Source: Bacteroidaceae bacterium HV4-6-C5C (lineage in GTDB: Bacteria; Bacteroidota; Bacteroidia; Bacteroidales; Bacteroidaceae). Taken from it: a DNA stretch of 64,000 nt. The translations under genes and the position numbers were made by a program. Of this stretch, positions 34,783 through 45,900 are shown piece by piece (positions within the stretch are counted from its first letter, which is position 1; every line of letters begins with the position of its first letter). The stretch spans positions 1 through 64,000 of the forward strand of contig VOIU01000018.1 in NCBI GenBank assembly GCA_007896885.1. Direction: 5' to 3'. The notes beneath the pieces are model-generated. The model was not told the DNA's origin and did not search any database. It worked only from the letters and a program-made list of their open reading frames with translations.

Positions 34783-36387
34783 ATGGAAATAGTATTGCTT
34801 ATTATCGGCATAGTGGCTGGTTTTATTGTAGGTATGTTAGCTGCCGGACGTAGATCGGCAGGATTGAAAGGCGACCTGCAAAGTAAAGAAAAAGAGTTGG
34901 AGTTGTTGAGGGCAGAGAGTTCCAAGCAATTGGAAATTCAGCAACAGACAGCAAAAGAACGCGAAGAATTACTTAACCGAACTGCCGAAGAGCGTATCAC
35001 CCGTGAAAAGACCATTGCTGAAGAGCGACTAAAAGAAGCCGCTACACAGTCTGCCGAACGAATAGCAGCACAAGAGCGACTATATACCGAGCAACTTACA
35101 GTACAAGACAAACAGTATAAAGATTTGCTCGCTACGCAAGAAAGGCAATACCGTGAGCAACTGAGCAAGCAAGAAAGGCAGTATCAAGAACAGTTCGCAG
35201 CACAAGATAAACTGTTTTCCGACCGTCTATCAGAACAGGAACGCGCATTTAACCAGCGTTCCAAAGAGGTCCAGGAGCAGTTTGAACAGCGACTGAATCA
35301 GCAGAAGGAGGAAGTGGAGTCACTCCATAAACGATTGAATTCGGAATTTGAGAATATCTCTAACCGCATTTTCCAAAGTAAGACGGAAGATTTCACTAAA
35401 CTCAATGCAGAGAAGCTGAGCGTGCTATTGAACCCGCTGGGCGAGAATTTAAAAGAGTTTCGTGAAAAAGTGGATCAGGTATATGACAAAGAATCAAAAC
35501 AGCGTTTTGCTCTGGAAGAGCGTATTAAAGATCTGGTAGAGCTCAACAACCGCATAAGTGAAGATGCCAACAACCTGACCCGGGCATTGAAAGGAGACTC
35601 GAAGATGCAGGGGAATTGGGGTGAAATGATCCTGGAACGACTTCTGCAGGCCTCCGGTCTGATTGAAGGCGAACATTACTTCCGCCAGGAATTCTTAAAA
35701 GATGATCGAGGAGAAGTCATCACAAACGAAGAAAGCGGACAGCGTATGCAGCCGGATGTCGTCGTAAAGTATCCTGATGATCGTGAAATGATTATAGACT
35801 CAAAAGTTTCGCTCACAGCTTACACAGCCTACACGGCTGCGGAGAATAGCGATGAACAGGAGAAATATCTAAAGGCTCATTTGCAATCGGTACGCAATCA
35901 TGTAGACGAACTAAGCCACAAAGACTACTCCCTATATGATGTAAAAGCACCGGATTTTGTGATGATGTTCATTCCCACTGAAGGAGCTTATTTATTGGCC
36001 ATACAAAACGATTCCAACCTTTGGGAATACGCATACGCCAAAAAGGTTGTATTGATGAGTCCTACAAACTTAATCAGTGCGCTACGCCTGTCACTCGATC
36101 TTTGGAAGCGGGAGAATCAAGTAAAGAACGTACAGGAGATCATTAGAAGAGGAACTGCCCTGTATGAAAAGATAGCCGGCTTTACTGATACTTTTCTACG
36201 CATTGGTGATAATCTGGGTGGTTTACAAAAGGATTATGATAAAGCATTAGGGCAACTTTCTACAGGAAGGGGAAGTGTTGTGACGCAAGCCGAACAACTC
36301 AGTAGTATGAGCTTATCGCCCAAAAAGCGAATATCCGCGCGGTTAGTTTCGCAAACCGATGAAGATATGGATGATAATGAAGACTAA
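34783..36387 (+). CDS. rmuC: RmuC-family DNA recombination protein
   Basis: A 534-residue protein with an N-terminal membrane anchor ([21 protein letters not shown]), a long coiled coil (about 25-210, rich in [12 protein letters not shown] repeats) and the RmuC nuclease-like domain (about 240-480). That domain contains [34 protein letters not shown] and [16 protein letters not shown]. The D...E/D-x-K pattern in MIIDSKVSL is the PD-(D/E)xK-like core. RmuC limits inversion and recombination at inverted repeats in E. coli. It lies 71 bp behind map. A perfect palindromic terminator starts directly after the stop. The coiled-coil stretch has repeated Gln-Glu segments, normal for the family. Confidence 0.93.
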   Translation: MEIVLLIIGIVAGFIVGMLAAGRRSAGLKGDLQSKEKELELLRAESSKQLEIQQQTAKEREELLNRTAEERITREKTIAEERLKEAATQSAERIAAQERLYTEQLTVQDKQYKDLLATQERQYREQLSKQERQYQEQFAAQDKLFSDRLSEQERAFNQRSKEVQEQFEQRLNQQKEEVESLHKRLNSEFENISNRIFQSKTEDFTKLNAEKLSVLLNPLGENLKEFREKVDQVYDKESKQRFALEERIKDLVELNNRISEDANNLTRALKGDSKMQGNWGEMILERLLQASGLIEGEHYFRQEFLKDDRGEVITNEESGQRMQPDVVVKYPDDREMIIDSKVSLTAYTAYTAAENSDEQEKYLKAHLQSVRNHVDELSHKDYSLYDVKAPDFVMMFIPTEGAYLLAIQNDSNLWEYAYAKKVVLMSPTNLISALRLSLDLWKRENQVKNVQEIIRRGTALYEKIAGFTDTFLRIGDNLGGLQKDYDKALGQLSTGRGSVVTQAEQLSSMSLSPKKRISARLVSQTDEDMDDNED

Positions 36388-36388
36388 G

Positions 36389-36426
36389 CGAAAAGAGAAG
36401 GTGCAATATTGCACCTTCTCTTTTCG
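36389..36426 (+). terminator. Perfect palindromic terminator after rmuC
   Basis: A 38-bp perfect palindrome (cgaaaagagaaggtgcaat and its complement) starts 2 bp after the stop. It is bidirectional by symmetry and lies between rmuC and the convergent GH89 gene. Confidence 0.85.
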
Positions 36427-36518
36427 TATCTCTCAATATCCTTTTATAATGAGTTTTTAGAGGCAAAGGACTATTCTTTATCTCAACGTTGAGCAATAAC
36501 CGACATCCATACTCTTTA

Positions 36519-38759
36519 TCATTTTACATATTCAGGATAGAATGCACTCCACTTGAGAAAAGCTTTCCGAACCGTAACTAATTCATCCGGATGAATAACT
36601 TTTTTATACTTTTTCGGTTCTCTTATCCATTTTGCTTCCCAATCCGTCAGTTGACTATAGAAGGCATTACCTCTTAGTTGTTCACGCCCGGAACGTTGCG
36701 GAACAAGTGATTCATTATATTTTAGTCCTTGCACCAAACAGCTACGTAGCATAGCATAGAATTTTTCCCAGCGTGGTCTATAGTAATCACGAACTAATCC
36801 GCTCCATTCCTTCCATGCATAATCAAATAAGACATTGGGTTCGGGTTGTCCACCCCACTGCGTAACTTGAAGAGTGGTGTTGTAATCGTAAAGAGCTTTT
36901 TCCGTATCATTAGTTCCCCAAGCAACAGCACTATTAACACGTTCCTCAAAGCTATATTCTGAGCGGGTAAGCAGCACTTGATCTAAATCTTCAAGTAAAC
37001 ATAGAAAACGCATACTATGTTTATCAAACCCTGCCAGATCTCCCTTCTCGAAACATTCAGCAGCTTTGGCGTGAATGAATTGTCCCAGATTTGACATTAA
37101 CTGCCTTTGAATGTCGACAAGGTCGAAGCGATATCCCTGAGAATTTTTCAACAAAGCAGCCTCATCTAATAATAAGCGTTCAGCCTTGACCAATGAGTTC
37201 GGGTCATAAGGAATTTTAAATCCCGAGTTCGGACCGCTCTTCTTAGGATGGACAGCAGGACGTGCTGCTACGATGGAACTTAGTTCAATTCCATTAGTTC
37301 CCAATTTATAGGGGTTCTCGAGCAATAGCATCAAGGCTTCGCACGCTTTGGATGATTCGGCTCCATAGCGACGCTTTGCATAATCTTTCAGCCATGAAAT
37401 TATGTCAACAGGCATTTGGTGAATAGGCATTTCAAAAGCCAAATCGTAATAAATCGGGTTTTGTCCTAGCCCTTCCATAAAAAGGCCACTACCTACAATA
37501 TTTTTCCCTAATTGCACTGCCTTATAGAATTGATTGGAAGCTAAAAGACGTAAGTCGCCATGCAAGTTGATTCGCCCTCCGAAATTATGCAAATTACCTA
37601 CGACATAAGGATATCCCCAAAAACTTTCTTTAACGGCATCTTGGCTTTGCTTCCAATAAGCGTCCGAAATATCAAGGATAACTAAATCTTCTTTAGGTAC
37701 GGCTTTTACGATGTTCTCATGTGGACTCCAGCCTTGCATCACCCATTTTGCCTTGGGATCAAAGTCCTTTAGAAGTTTGAGCACTGATTTTCCAACCGTA
37801 TTTAGATAAATTGAATCATTACGGATAGGCTTTCCCTCATGGAACGGATCGGTAGCGTAAAATCCATAAGTACCGAACAATCTTTTCTCTTCTTCCAACA
37901 ATATTCGTCCAAATCTTTGAAACAATGGATCTGTCGGGTCAAGCTGAGCCACCGGTGCAAAACCACACCATCCCTCTTTCATTTCGATTCGGGAATCAGG
38001 ATACTTTTCTTTAAACTTCACCGGTACACAACCAGAATATCCCTGTTGTATAGGTTGCATACCCAGCTCTAGCTGACGATTTATGATTTGTTTGCCAAGC
38101 TTGATATGGCTATCTATCCAACTTTTAGGTAATGGGCCTGCAAAACCTTCCAGATTCGTCATCCATTGCCATGCAAAATAAGAAGGCCCAACCAGATAAT
38201 GGCGTGCCTCTTCATCTGTATATCCCATTTTGAGTAAAGCATAATACCAAGCCCCTTCAAGACCTACTATAGAAAGAGGCATGTTAATCCCATTCATAGC
38301 CATAAAGTCGATCTCACGCTGCCAGCGCTTCCAGTCCCACCAAGTTGCAGAATAGCTAAATGAGCAATAATTTAGATAAACACGCCAGCGAGCATTTATC
38401 TTTCCATTGAAAAGTGTTTTAGGTAAAGGTAACTTAGAAGGAAGGTCTATATGATCTCCACACCACGACATATTCACTTGGCAATACGTCTTTAGATAAT
38501 TGTAATAAGCCACAGTTAAAGCAATGGTACTATTACCCTGTAGCAATACTTTTCCATTTTGTCTACCCCAGCCGAAGGTATCACAACCATCGGATGGTAT
38601 TATTTGCAAAACGAATTGTTTAGAGTAGTTCGGAGTAACCCGCTCAATCAATGCTCTTGCAGCTCTTATCTGTCCAATGTCTTTCGATATAGTTTGCGCA
38701 TTACAAGTGATACTCCCTGTCAGAAGTATCACTTGCAGAATTATGAATAATCTTTTCAT
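36519..38759 (-). CDS. GH89 alpha-N-acetylglucosaminidase (enzyme 1)
   Basis: A 746-residue exported glycosidase of the NAGLU family, releasing terminal alpha-linked GlcNAc. The signal peptide is MKRLFIILQVILLTGSITC. An N-terminal beta domain (about 30-115) precedes the barrel, which has LNYCSFSYSATWWDWKRWQ, MAMNGINMPLSIVGLE and LEGFAGPLPKSW. Likely acid/base Glu is E308 (TDPFHEG) and likely nucleophile E429 (LFMEGLGQNP), by alignment in mind to characterised GH89s. An all-helical C-terminal domain follows. It is the last gene of the Sus operon; its ATG overlaps the stop of the upstream GH89 gene (ATGA). It differs from that enzyme in the acid/base motif (FHEG versus FNELTPP), so the two probably act on different aglycones. 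Confidence 0.93.
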   Translation of the reverse strand: MKRLFIILQVILLTGSITCNAQTISKDIGQIRAARALIERVTPNYSKQFVLQIIPSDGCDTFGWGRQNGKVLLQGNSTIALTVAYYNYLKTYCQVNMSWCGDHIDLPSKLPLPKTLFNGKINARWRVYLNYCSFSYSATWWDWKRWQREIDFMAMNGINMPLSIVGLEGAWYYALLKMGYTDEEARHYLVGPSYFAWQWMTNLEGFAGPLPKSWIDSHIKLGKQIINRQLELGMQPIQQGYSGCVPVKFKEKYPDSRIEMKEGWCGFAPVAQLDPTDPLFQRFGRILLEEEKRLFGTYGFYATDPFHEGKPIRNDSIYLNTVGKSVLKLLKDFDPKAKWVMQGWSPHENIVKAVPKEDLVILDISDAYWKQSQDAVKESFWGYPYVVGNLHNFGGRINLHGDLRLLASNQFYKAVQLGKNIVGSGLFMEGLGQNPIYYDLAFEMPIHQMPVDIISWLKDYAKRRYGAESSKACEALMLLLENPYKLGTNGIELSSIVAARPAVHPKKSGPNSGFKIPYDPNSLVKAERLLLDEAALLKNSQGYRFDLVDIQRQLMSNLGQFIHAKAAECFEKGDLAGFDKHSMRFLCLLEDLDQVLLTRSEYSFEERVNSAVAWGTNDTEKALYDYNTTLQVTQWGGQPEPNVLFDYAWKEWSGLVRDYYRPRWEKFYAMLRSCLVQGLKYNESLVPQRSGREQLRGNAFYSQLTDWEAKWIREPKKYKKVIHPDELVTVRKAFLKWSAFYPEYVK

Positions 38760-40990
38760 CGAATCGTAGATTTACCTAAAATGTGAGCTTTATACTTTTC
38801 TAATAACTCTTTGGCTATTATTTTGCTATCGCCCACAGGATTCGAATTAAATGTATGCATACGCTTTTCCCACCAATCCTTTTCAAATAAAGTGACTTTG
38901 GCTTTGTAAGCGTTGTAATGTTCATCATCAAAAGTTTCATTTCTATTTAAGGCTGAATCCACGGCGGTAAAAAACATTTTCCACCGTTCGGCATAAAATG
39001 TTTTGGTAAGTCCTGCCCACGTTCTGCTTGCATAATCATTTAAAAGCATATCTTTATCACCCCATGTAGTAATAAGGTTACGAGCATTACTTTCAAAATA
39101 ATTGCTTTCTGCATGGTTTACGCCCCATGAGCGGGCATCTGAAATCCATTTACCAACTAAGAATGCAGACTGACTGGCTAACAAACGGTCTATGTCGTCC
39201 ATTATATCAATCATTTCTTTTTCTTTAGCTTTCATTGATTGGCGATCTCTATCGTTGTATGCTTTTTCGTAGTCTTTAAATACTTGTTGGTAGTAGTTAC
39301 TTAAAAGTTGACGGGTTATATTGGCTACATCGAAAAAATAGGCATGACTTGTTCCATTAGCTGCTAATAGTAGTTCTATAGCATCCAACAGGTTTTTGTT
39401 ATCATACTTAATATGCGGATTGGCATAGTAAGTTTTATATTTCCCGAAAGTAGGACGGATGTTGATTAATGGACACTGTCCGGGAGTGGAGGACGCTGTA
39501 TAGACACTATCAATCAATAGTTTCCAAGCTTTTCTTCCATTAATATCAATCTTGCCTACACGTTGGTCTGCGAGTGCTTCCACCCATTGGCTAATATGTT
39601 TGTGAATATCAAAATTCCAAGCTTTCTCAAAAACATATTCATAGATAAATGGATTGCAATCGAATCCTTCTAACGTAGAACCTATACCGGCAAAATTATC
39701 ACCTCCGTTAATGAAGGTATTTTCCAAACGTTTATTTACTTCGTCTATATTACCGGCCAACATGGTATTGCCTCCGAAATTACCAAGATAACACCAAATG
39801 TATGGTACTCCGAAATATTTTTCTGTACGTTGCCAAACTTCCTGACGCTCGCAATAGTAATCAAGCAATAACGAGCGATCAGCCGGAAAAGCTGTCACGT
39901 ATGGCTTGACGCGATCATTCGTCCAATCATCACGCTCATTATAGAAGAGCCAAGTCATCTGGAGCCATACTGCTTTTGAGTCAGCTTGTTCCAAAGCCTC
40001 ATACACCTGACGGCTAACGCGCTGAAGATATTCCGGCTCCCAACTTGGAGGAGTTAACTCATTGAACAAATCAATTCCGTAAATGTGATCCGTCCCGTAA
40101 AGTTTAATCTCCGTATCCAAAAACTTCTTTTGGATTTTCACGAATAATGAGTCCATGGGGTCAAGGAAGCTACAAGCATTTTCATCAGGAAATCCAGCCC
40201 AAGCTCCTAGTTTTGTAATTTTCGCATTTGGATAAATGCGTTTCAGTTCTTGAGGAACGTGCCCGGCAAATGCGGGTAAAACAGGACGCATATTGAATTC
40301 CCTTTCACGTGCAACAATCTGCTGTTGCAATTTTAATTGACTATTTAGCCATGAATGTGGCAAAGGTCCTTGCCAATAGTCAATATTCAGCATCCTATGC
40401 CATGGTAAATGAGCAGGTCCGGTAAAATAACTTCGTACCTCATTATCCGTCAGTCCCAACTCTGTCCATACTTGGTACCAGATAGATTCTTGTCCAGTTA
40501 TTGCCAGAGGAAGGTTAATACCATTAAGTGCCATCCAATCAATAAAATGTTCCCATTCATTCCATTTCCACCAAGGCATTGTATATCCGAAAGTACAATA
40601 ATTCAAAAAGAAACGGTCTTTGCAACGAGCATCTATTGTGACAGGAACTTTTATTACAGGTAGTTTTTCAGGCATTTTGAAAGTATCATACAAATACCAT
40701 CCCACCTCAACATGACAATAATATTTTAAATAATGATTTAATCCTACTGCCATAGAATTGGCATTATTGCCACTAATGACTATTTTACTTCCTATTGACT
40801 CTAATTGGAACTGATCTTTACCTGTATCGGTTAACAATTTGAATACAAAGCTTTTTTCTTGTTCCGGAATCAAGCGATGTGCTAGCCCTTTAATGGCAAT
40901 TATGTCTTTTTGAGTATTCTTTGTGGCAGCATCCAAACAAAGCGCGATGCTTCCCAGAATGAGAATGAGCAATATTCTATATTTTTTCAT
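38756..40990 (-). CDS. GH89 alpha-N-acetylglucosaminidase (enzyme 2)
   Basis: A 744-residue exported GH89 enzyme with signal peptide MKKYRILLILILGSIALCLDA. Family landmarks: FLNYCTFGYTMPWWKWNEW (about 128-146), MALNGINLPLAITGQE, and GPLPHSWL. Likely acid/base Glu is E311 in IDLFNELTPP, the same context as human NAGLU. The nucleophile is E441 in GSTLEGFDCNPF. It lies 21 bp after susD and overlaps the following GH89 gene by 4 bp, so the two are translationally coupled. The product probably acts on alpha-GlcNAc caps of mucin O-glycans or heparan-type chains; the sequence alone cannot decide. Length equals enzyme 1, but the identity is low by eye. Confidence 0.93.
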   Translation of the reverse strand: MKKYRILLILILGSIALCLDAATKNTQKDIIAIKGLAHRLIPEQEKSFVFKLLTDTGKDQFQLESIGSKIVISGNNANSMAVGLNHYLKYYCHVEVGWYLYDTFKMPEKLPVIKVPVTIDARCKDRFFLNYCTFGYTMPWWKWNEWEHFIDWMALNGINLPLAITGQESIWYQVWTELGLTDNEVRSYFTGPAHLPWHRMLNIDYWQGPLPHSWLNSQLKLQQQIVAREREFNMRPVLPAFAGHVPQELKRIYPNAKITKLGAWAGFPDENACSFLDPMDSLFVKIQKKFLDTEIKLYGTDHIYGIDLFNELTPPSWEPEYLQRVSRQVYEALEQADSKAVWLQMTWLFYNERDDWTNDRVKPYVTAFPADRSLLLDYYCERQEVWQRTEKYFGVPYIWCYLGNFGGNTMLAGNIDEVNKRLENTFINGGDNFAGIGSTLEGFDCNPFIYEYVFEKAWNFDIHKHISQWVEALADQRVGKIDINGRKAWKLLIDSVYTASSTPGQCPLINIRPTFGKYKTYYANPHIKYDNKNLLDAIELLLAANGTSHAYFFDVANITRQLLSNYYQQVFKDYEKAYNDRDRQSMKAKEKEMIDIMDDIDRLLASQSAFLVGKWISDARSWGVNHAESNYFESNARNLITTWGDKDMLLNDYASRTWAGLTKTFYAERWKMFFTAVDSALNRNETFDDEHYNAYKAKVTLFEKDWWEKRMHTFNSNPVGDSKIIAKELLEKYKAHILGKSTIR

Positions 40991-41011
40991 AAAATGTACT
41001 TTTTGTTTTTC

Positions 41012-42901
41012 TTAATTATTAGAATTTATATCACAACCATAGTATGGGCGGAATACATCATTTGATTTATAATAATAGTAAGTTGACGGTGCTGTATATG
41101 GATTATTATAATGATATAAGGCTTGATTGGCATTCAATTCGGCTTGATTCCATCCAGGAGTCCATCCAACGAACACCCCATTCATATCCAGACAATGTTG
41201 ATAACGTTCACAGTTAGTACCTAAATAAGCACGGTGAATACCAAGATCAAGGCGCTTTGCATCAAAATAATTGATTCCTTCACCCCAGAACTCAATACCT
41301 TTTTGAAATATATATTCATCCATAAAAGCCGCTTCATTAGAAGCATTGCAGACATAAGTATTATTACGAGTCTTCACTATTTCTTCTAAAGCCTTGTCAG
41401 CTGCTGAAACCCCAGAAGTATGAAGTAAGGCTTCTGCTTTGAGGAAGTACATTTCTTCTACTCGCATAATTGGGAAATCCGTCGCTCCGCCAACTTCAAA
41501 CGTTTTATAATCACCATTATGAGGACGGAATTTTATATTCACGTAAAGCCATGGCCATGACAAAAAACCAGAGCCTATGTTGATGCGTGAACGTATCCAA
41601 GACGCAGAACTGTTTAACTGATATTGATACTTGGTTGCGCCAAAACCGGAATAGTTATCACTCCAATCTGTTTGAGTTTCACTGGAGTTATCACCACCTT
41701 TTACCCATTTATTATTTATAATATTTCCATTACCATCCTTTTCTACTAAATAAGGACCACCCTCCCGTTGATTGATTGACTCATAAAAGAAATTGGGGGC
41801 TAGCCATGATTTTTTACGAAAGTCATTGTCAGAGAGGCGTTCATACCATTTTCGATCTAATGACCGTCCTACGCGCCAACCGTATGGAGAAAAGTTTGTC
41901 TCTGTTCCAAAAATCATGGTAAAAACAAATGATCCGGTGGTTGAAGCCGTTTTATTACCTTCGGAAATAGATGTTGCCAACATCCATGAATTCTGTGAGT
42001 TCCGGTTATTAAAACCGTTTTCAGGGTCAGTCCATTCGGTTTCTGTCAAGGGAGTACATTCTGAAGTTTTTATAGCTTTTTCTGCATAATCACCGGCGCT
42101 TTTCCAATAGCCACTTTCATCTTTATAAGTAACAGACGTTTTTACGCGGGAAGCCAGATTAGTATATGCCCGGGCATAAAGTCCGTAAACGACGGATAAA
42201 TTAGGTTGTGTTTTATCAGTTCTTTCATAACCGGTAAGATACGTTTCTGCATTTTTAAGGTCACCCATAATTAAGTCATAGACTGCGTCTACCGTGGCTC
42301 TTGGATTATTAGAGGCTTGTGTAGAGGTGGTTTTTTCAGTAACAATAGGTACCCCAAGATTAGTTAAATCATTTTCCGGATTAACGTAATCGTACCGAGT
42401 GTCAGTTGGAGTTTTATATTCCATTATCTGGACTAACTCCATATAATAAAGTGCACGATAAGCATAACAGATACCCAAATAAGCCTTTTTGGTATCATCC
42501 AACTGATTGATATCAATCATTCCAATTATATCATTTACCGTTTTAATATAAGCATAATAGAGATAAGAGGGGTAAAGACCACGATTGGAACCTGTCGCAC
42601 TTATAGCACCATAACAGTATGCCCCCATAGTATTGTAGCCATTAGCTCCCGAACAAACCAATTGAGTTGTCGCATGCTCCAGCATTGCATGCATACTGGC
42701 GAAGGAAACTTCTTCTATCCCACCATCATCGTTTGAATAACCAGCCATTGTTGTATAGATAGAATTTACCATACCGCTCAAGGCTGACTCTGAGGCCTTT
42801 ATTTGAGTATTCAATACGTATTGGCTAGGTAGTGTTTCTTTTATGCAGCCGTTTAAACTTAGAAAAACAATAGTTGCAAAAATAATATATATTTTTTTCA
42901 T
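41012..42901 (-). CDS. SusD/RagB outer-membrane glycan-binding lipoprotein
   Basis: A 629-residue surface lipoprotein with lipobox LSLNGC (C19). It caps the SusC channel and binds the imported glycan. The N-terminal helical TPR-like region (AYLGICYAYRALYYMELVQIMEYK; VYDLIMGDLKNAETYL) and the C-terminal RagB part (FPIMRVEEMYFLKAEALL, EGINYFDAKRLDLGI) are the expected landmarks. It is 18 bp downstream of susC and 21 bp upstream of the first GH89 gene. No separate surface glycan-binding protein gene is present in the locus. Confidence 0.95.
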   Translation of the reverse strand: MKKIYIIFATIVFLSLNGCIKETLPSQYVLNTQIKASESALSGMVNSIYTTMAGYSNDDGGIEEVSFASMHAMLEHATTQLVCSGANGYNTMGAYCYGAISATGSNRGLYPSYLYYAYIKTVNDIIGMIDINQLDDTKKAYLGICYAYRALYYMELVQIMEYKTPTDTRYDYVNPENDLTNLGVPIVTEKTTSTQASNNPRATVDAVYDLIMGDLKNAETYLTGYERTDKTQPNLSVVYGLYARAYTNLASRVKTSVTYKDESGYWKSAGDYAEKAIKTSECTPLTETEWTDPENGFNNRNSQNSWMLATSISEGNKTASTTGSFVFTMIFGTETNFSPYGWRVGRSLDRKWYERLSDNDFRKKSWLAPNFFYESINQREGGPYLVEKDGNGNIINNKWVKGGDNSSETQTDWSDNYSGFGATKYQYQLNSSASWIRSRINIGSGFLSWPWLYVNIKFRPHNGDYKTFEVGGATDFPIMRVEEMYFLKAEALLHTSGVSAADKALEEIVKTRNNTYVCNASNEAAFMDEYIFQKGIEFWGEGINYFDAKRLDLGIHRAYLGTNCERYQHCLDMNGVFVGWTPGWNQAELNANQALYHYNNPYTAPSTYYYYKSNDVFRPYYGCDINSNN

Positions 42902-42919
42902 AATGATTTCTTTTTTTGT

Positions 42920-45900
42920 TTAGAATGTCAATGAAATTCCTCCTGAAATTGTACGTATTGGAGAATATAACTCAGGATTTGTATATCCTTTTAATGTATA
43001 ACGAGGATCAAATCCTTGGCGTGCTGAAATATAAAGCAAATTTTCTCCTGAAAAATAAATACGCATATTCTGAATATTAAATTGACGGGTAAGGGTCGTA
43101 GGTAAGGTGTATCCGAAATTAATATTCTGAATATTCAGATAACTTGCATTAGTAATGAAACGATCGGAACGGGCATTTTGAGAATACTTTTCAGAATATC
43201 TCAGACGGGGAATATTACTATTTGCATTTTCTGATGTCCATGCTTTCAACATATCAATATGCCAAGTTGTAGAAGTAGTACCTCCGGTATGCATTAGTGT
43301 TTGATAAGTATAATCATAGGCTTTTCCTCCCAACTGATAATTCATATTGATAGAAAAATCAAAGCCATGAAAACTCAAGTTTGTTCCTATCCCTCCATAA
43401 AAAGTGGGAAGAGCATCCCCAATAAGATAATCAGTTGCCTGATTGGGATCTTTTGTCGTTTCACGACCAGTAACATTTCCACTCTTATCAATAATGTCTT
43501 TGTAGTAAAGAGCTTCTCCCGTTTTTGAATCGACTCCTACATATTTGGGTAAATACCAAGTATAAAGAGAAAGCCCTTCTGCAGCAAAATACTTATACTT
43601 AGAAACAAATGACTTATCCAGATTAACATACCCATTATAACCTTCTACTGTAGTCGTCTTAATTTTATCCGGTAAGTTGAGAACCTTATTCTTTACATGA
43701 GATACATTGAAATTTACATCCCATCGTAAATCTCTTCTATTAAGTAGCATTGCTTGCAAAGTAAGTTCAAATCCGGCATTGCGCATATCACCCAGGTTAA
43801 TAAAATAACTGGTATAACCGATGGAAGGAGGGGTATTTAGTGAGAATAACATGTCGCTGGTTTTGCGATAAAAATAATCAAAGCTACCACTTAATCGGCC
43901 TTTAAAAAGTTCAAATTCCAATCCAGTATTCCAATTGGTATTTGTCTCCCATGTAATGTCTTCAGAACCTTTTTGTCGCCATTGATAAGCCACTTTATCG
44001 TTATTATTAACAACATTATACGAATCGGCATAAAGATAATTCCCAATATTATCATTTCCTTGCGAACCAACCGATGCTTTCAATTTTAATGAACTAATCC
44101 AAGGAATACTAAAGAACCTTTCTTTAGAAATGACCCATGCCCCACCTATGGACCAAAAATTACCCCAACGATGTTTTTTTGCAAACCGGGAGGAGGCATC
44201 ACGTCTATAAGATATTGAACCATAATATTTGTTGTCATAATTATACATTCCACGAAAAAAATAACCTTCATTATTATACTCGCTGGAATAGGAAGTAGGA
44301 TCACCGTTCAAATTAAGACAAGTAGCCAATTCATTAGTGCCATCAATGCCAAAGTTGTATCCTGATGCGCCTAAATATTCATACTTGTAATTATAGTATT
44401 CATGTCCTAATAAAGCGCTAATGTCATGTTTACCAAGTTGCTTTGAATAATTCAATAGCTGTTGGGTATTATACGTATAGATTCGTGATGAGCTTTTTGA
44501 CAATGAGCCGTTATTTGACGAATCTGTGTAGTAATCTACAAAAGGGCTGGTGGCATACGTATACCGTTGGTCATAATCATAGGCACTAGCATTGAATGTA
44601 AGAGTCAAATCATTTGTTAATTTGGCATCAGCATATCCGCTGGCAATGTATGAATTGCCTGTACTCTCAGATGAACGGTATTTATTCGTAAAAATACAAT
44701 TTCCTCCTACATCACCGGCACGACTTAGTCCATTGCTTCTTGCAAAATCGTATATCTTCTCTCCCCATTGATCAATCATTATTTCTTTTTTGACATTACG
44801 AAAGTAGACAGGATATATAGGAGCTTGCGTCTTTATCGTACTCCAAATAGTTCCGGTTCCAATTGTTCCCTCTTCTGTTTGGTTATAAATATATTTACTG
44901 TAATTGAAGTTGGCACCTACTTTCAGCCATTTTTTTGCCTGATAGTCAACTTTTACACGAGTAGTCAGACGTTTTTGATTAGATCCTTCTTGAATACCAT
45001 CTTGATTTAAATAACCCAAAGATGTATAGTAGTTCACTTTATCGGATGCACCCGAGATTGTAGTATTATATTCTTGTCGGAAGCCGTTCTTTAATCCTTC
45101 CTTTTCCCAATCATCAGCCTGTAAATAAAATTGTTGTCCATTATATTCGTAGTTAGTCCCCATAGTAGCCTTTGGGTTCATCATTCCTCCTTGAAGTATA
45201 AAGTCTTCGCCATTTGGAACAGAATAAACCATGTAACCTGGGCCTACACCATTGGATGAGTTAATTAAATTCGTGTTGGCTAAAGTATGTGCGGCGCTAG
45301 TAGACATTTTACCTCCGTCGTCGCTTGCATAGTAGTTATACAACATTTTATAGTAGGTTTCATAAAATTGTTGAGCATTGGTGGTTTTATAGTTCTTCAG
45401 CCCATTAGAGTTAACTCCCCATTTAGCATCAAATGATACTTTGGCATCACCATTCTTTCCTCGTTTAGTCGTAATCATAATAACACCGTTGGCACCACGG
45501 GCACCATAAAGAGCATTGGAAGCAGCATCTTTTAATACAGTCATTGATTCTATATCGTTGGAATTAATCAAGTTCAAATCACCATCAAAAGGCATACCAT
45601 CTACAACAATCAAAGGCTCCGTATCAGAAGAGATAGAACCGAAACCACGTATAGTAATAGAAGGTGAACTCCCTAATTGAGTGGAAGAAGAGCTTAATTG
45701 AACACCAGCGACACGTCCAGCCAAAGCTTGAGCGGGGTTGACTACTTGTGTTTTAAGAAGTTCATCCGACTTTACAATACCCGCAGAACCTGTAAATGCT
45801 TCTTTTTTCATTTTTCCGAAAGCAACGACTACCACTTCATCTAAAATTTGATTGTCTTCCTGCAAAACGATTTGCAGGTTATTTTTATTTCCAACTTTAA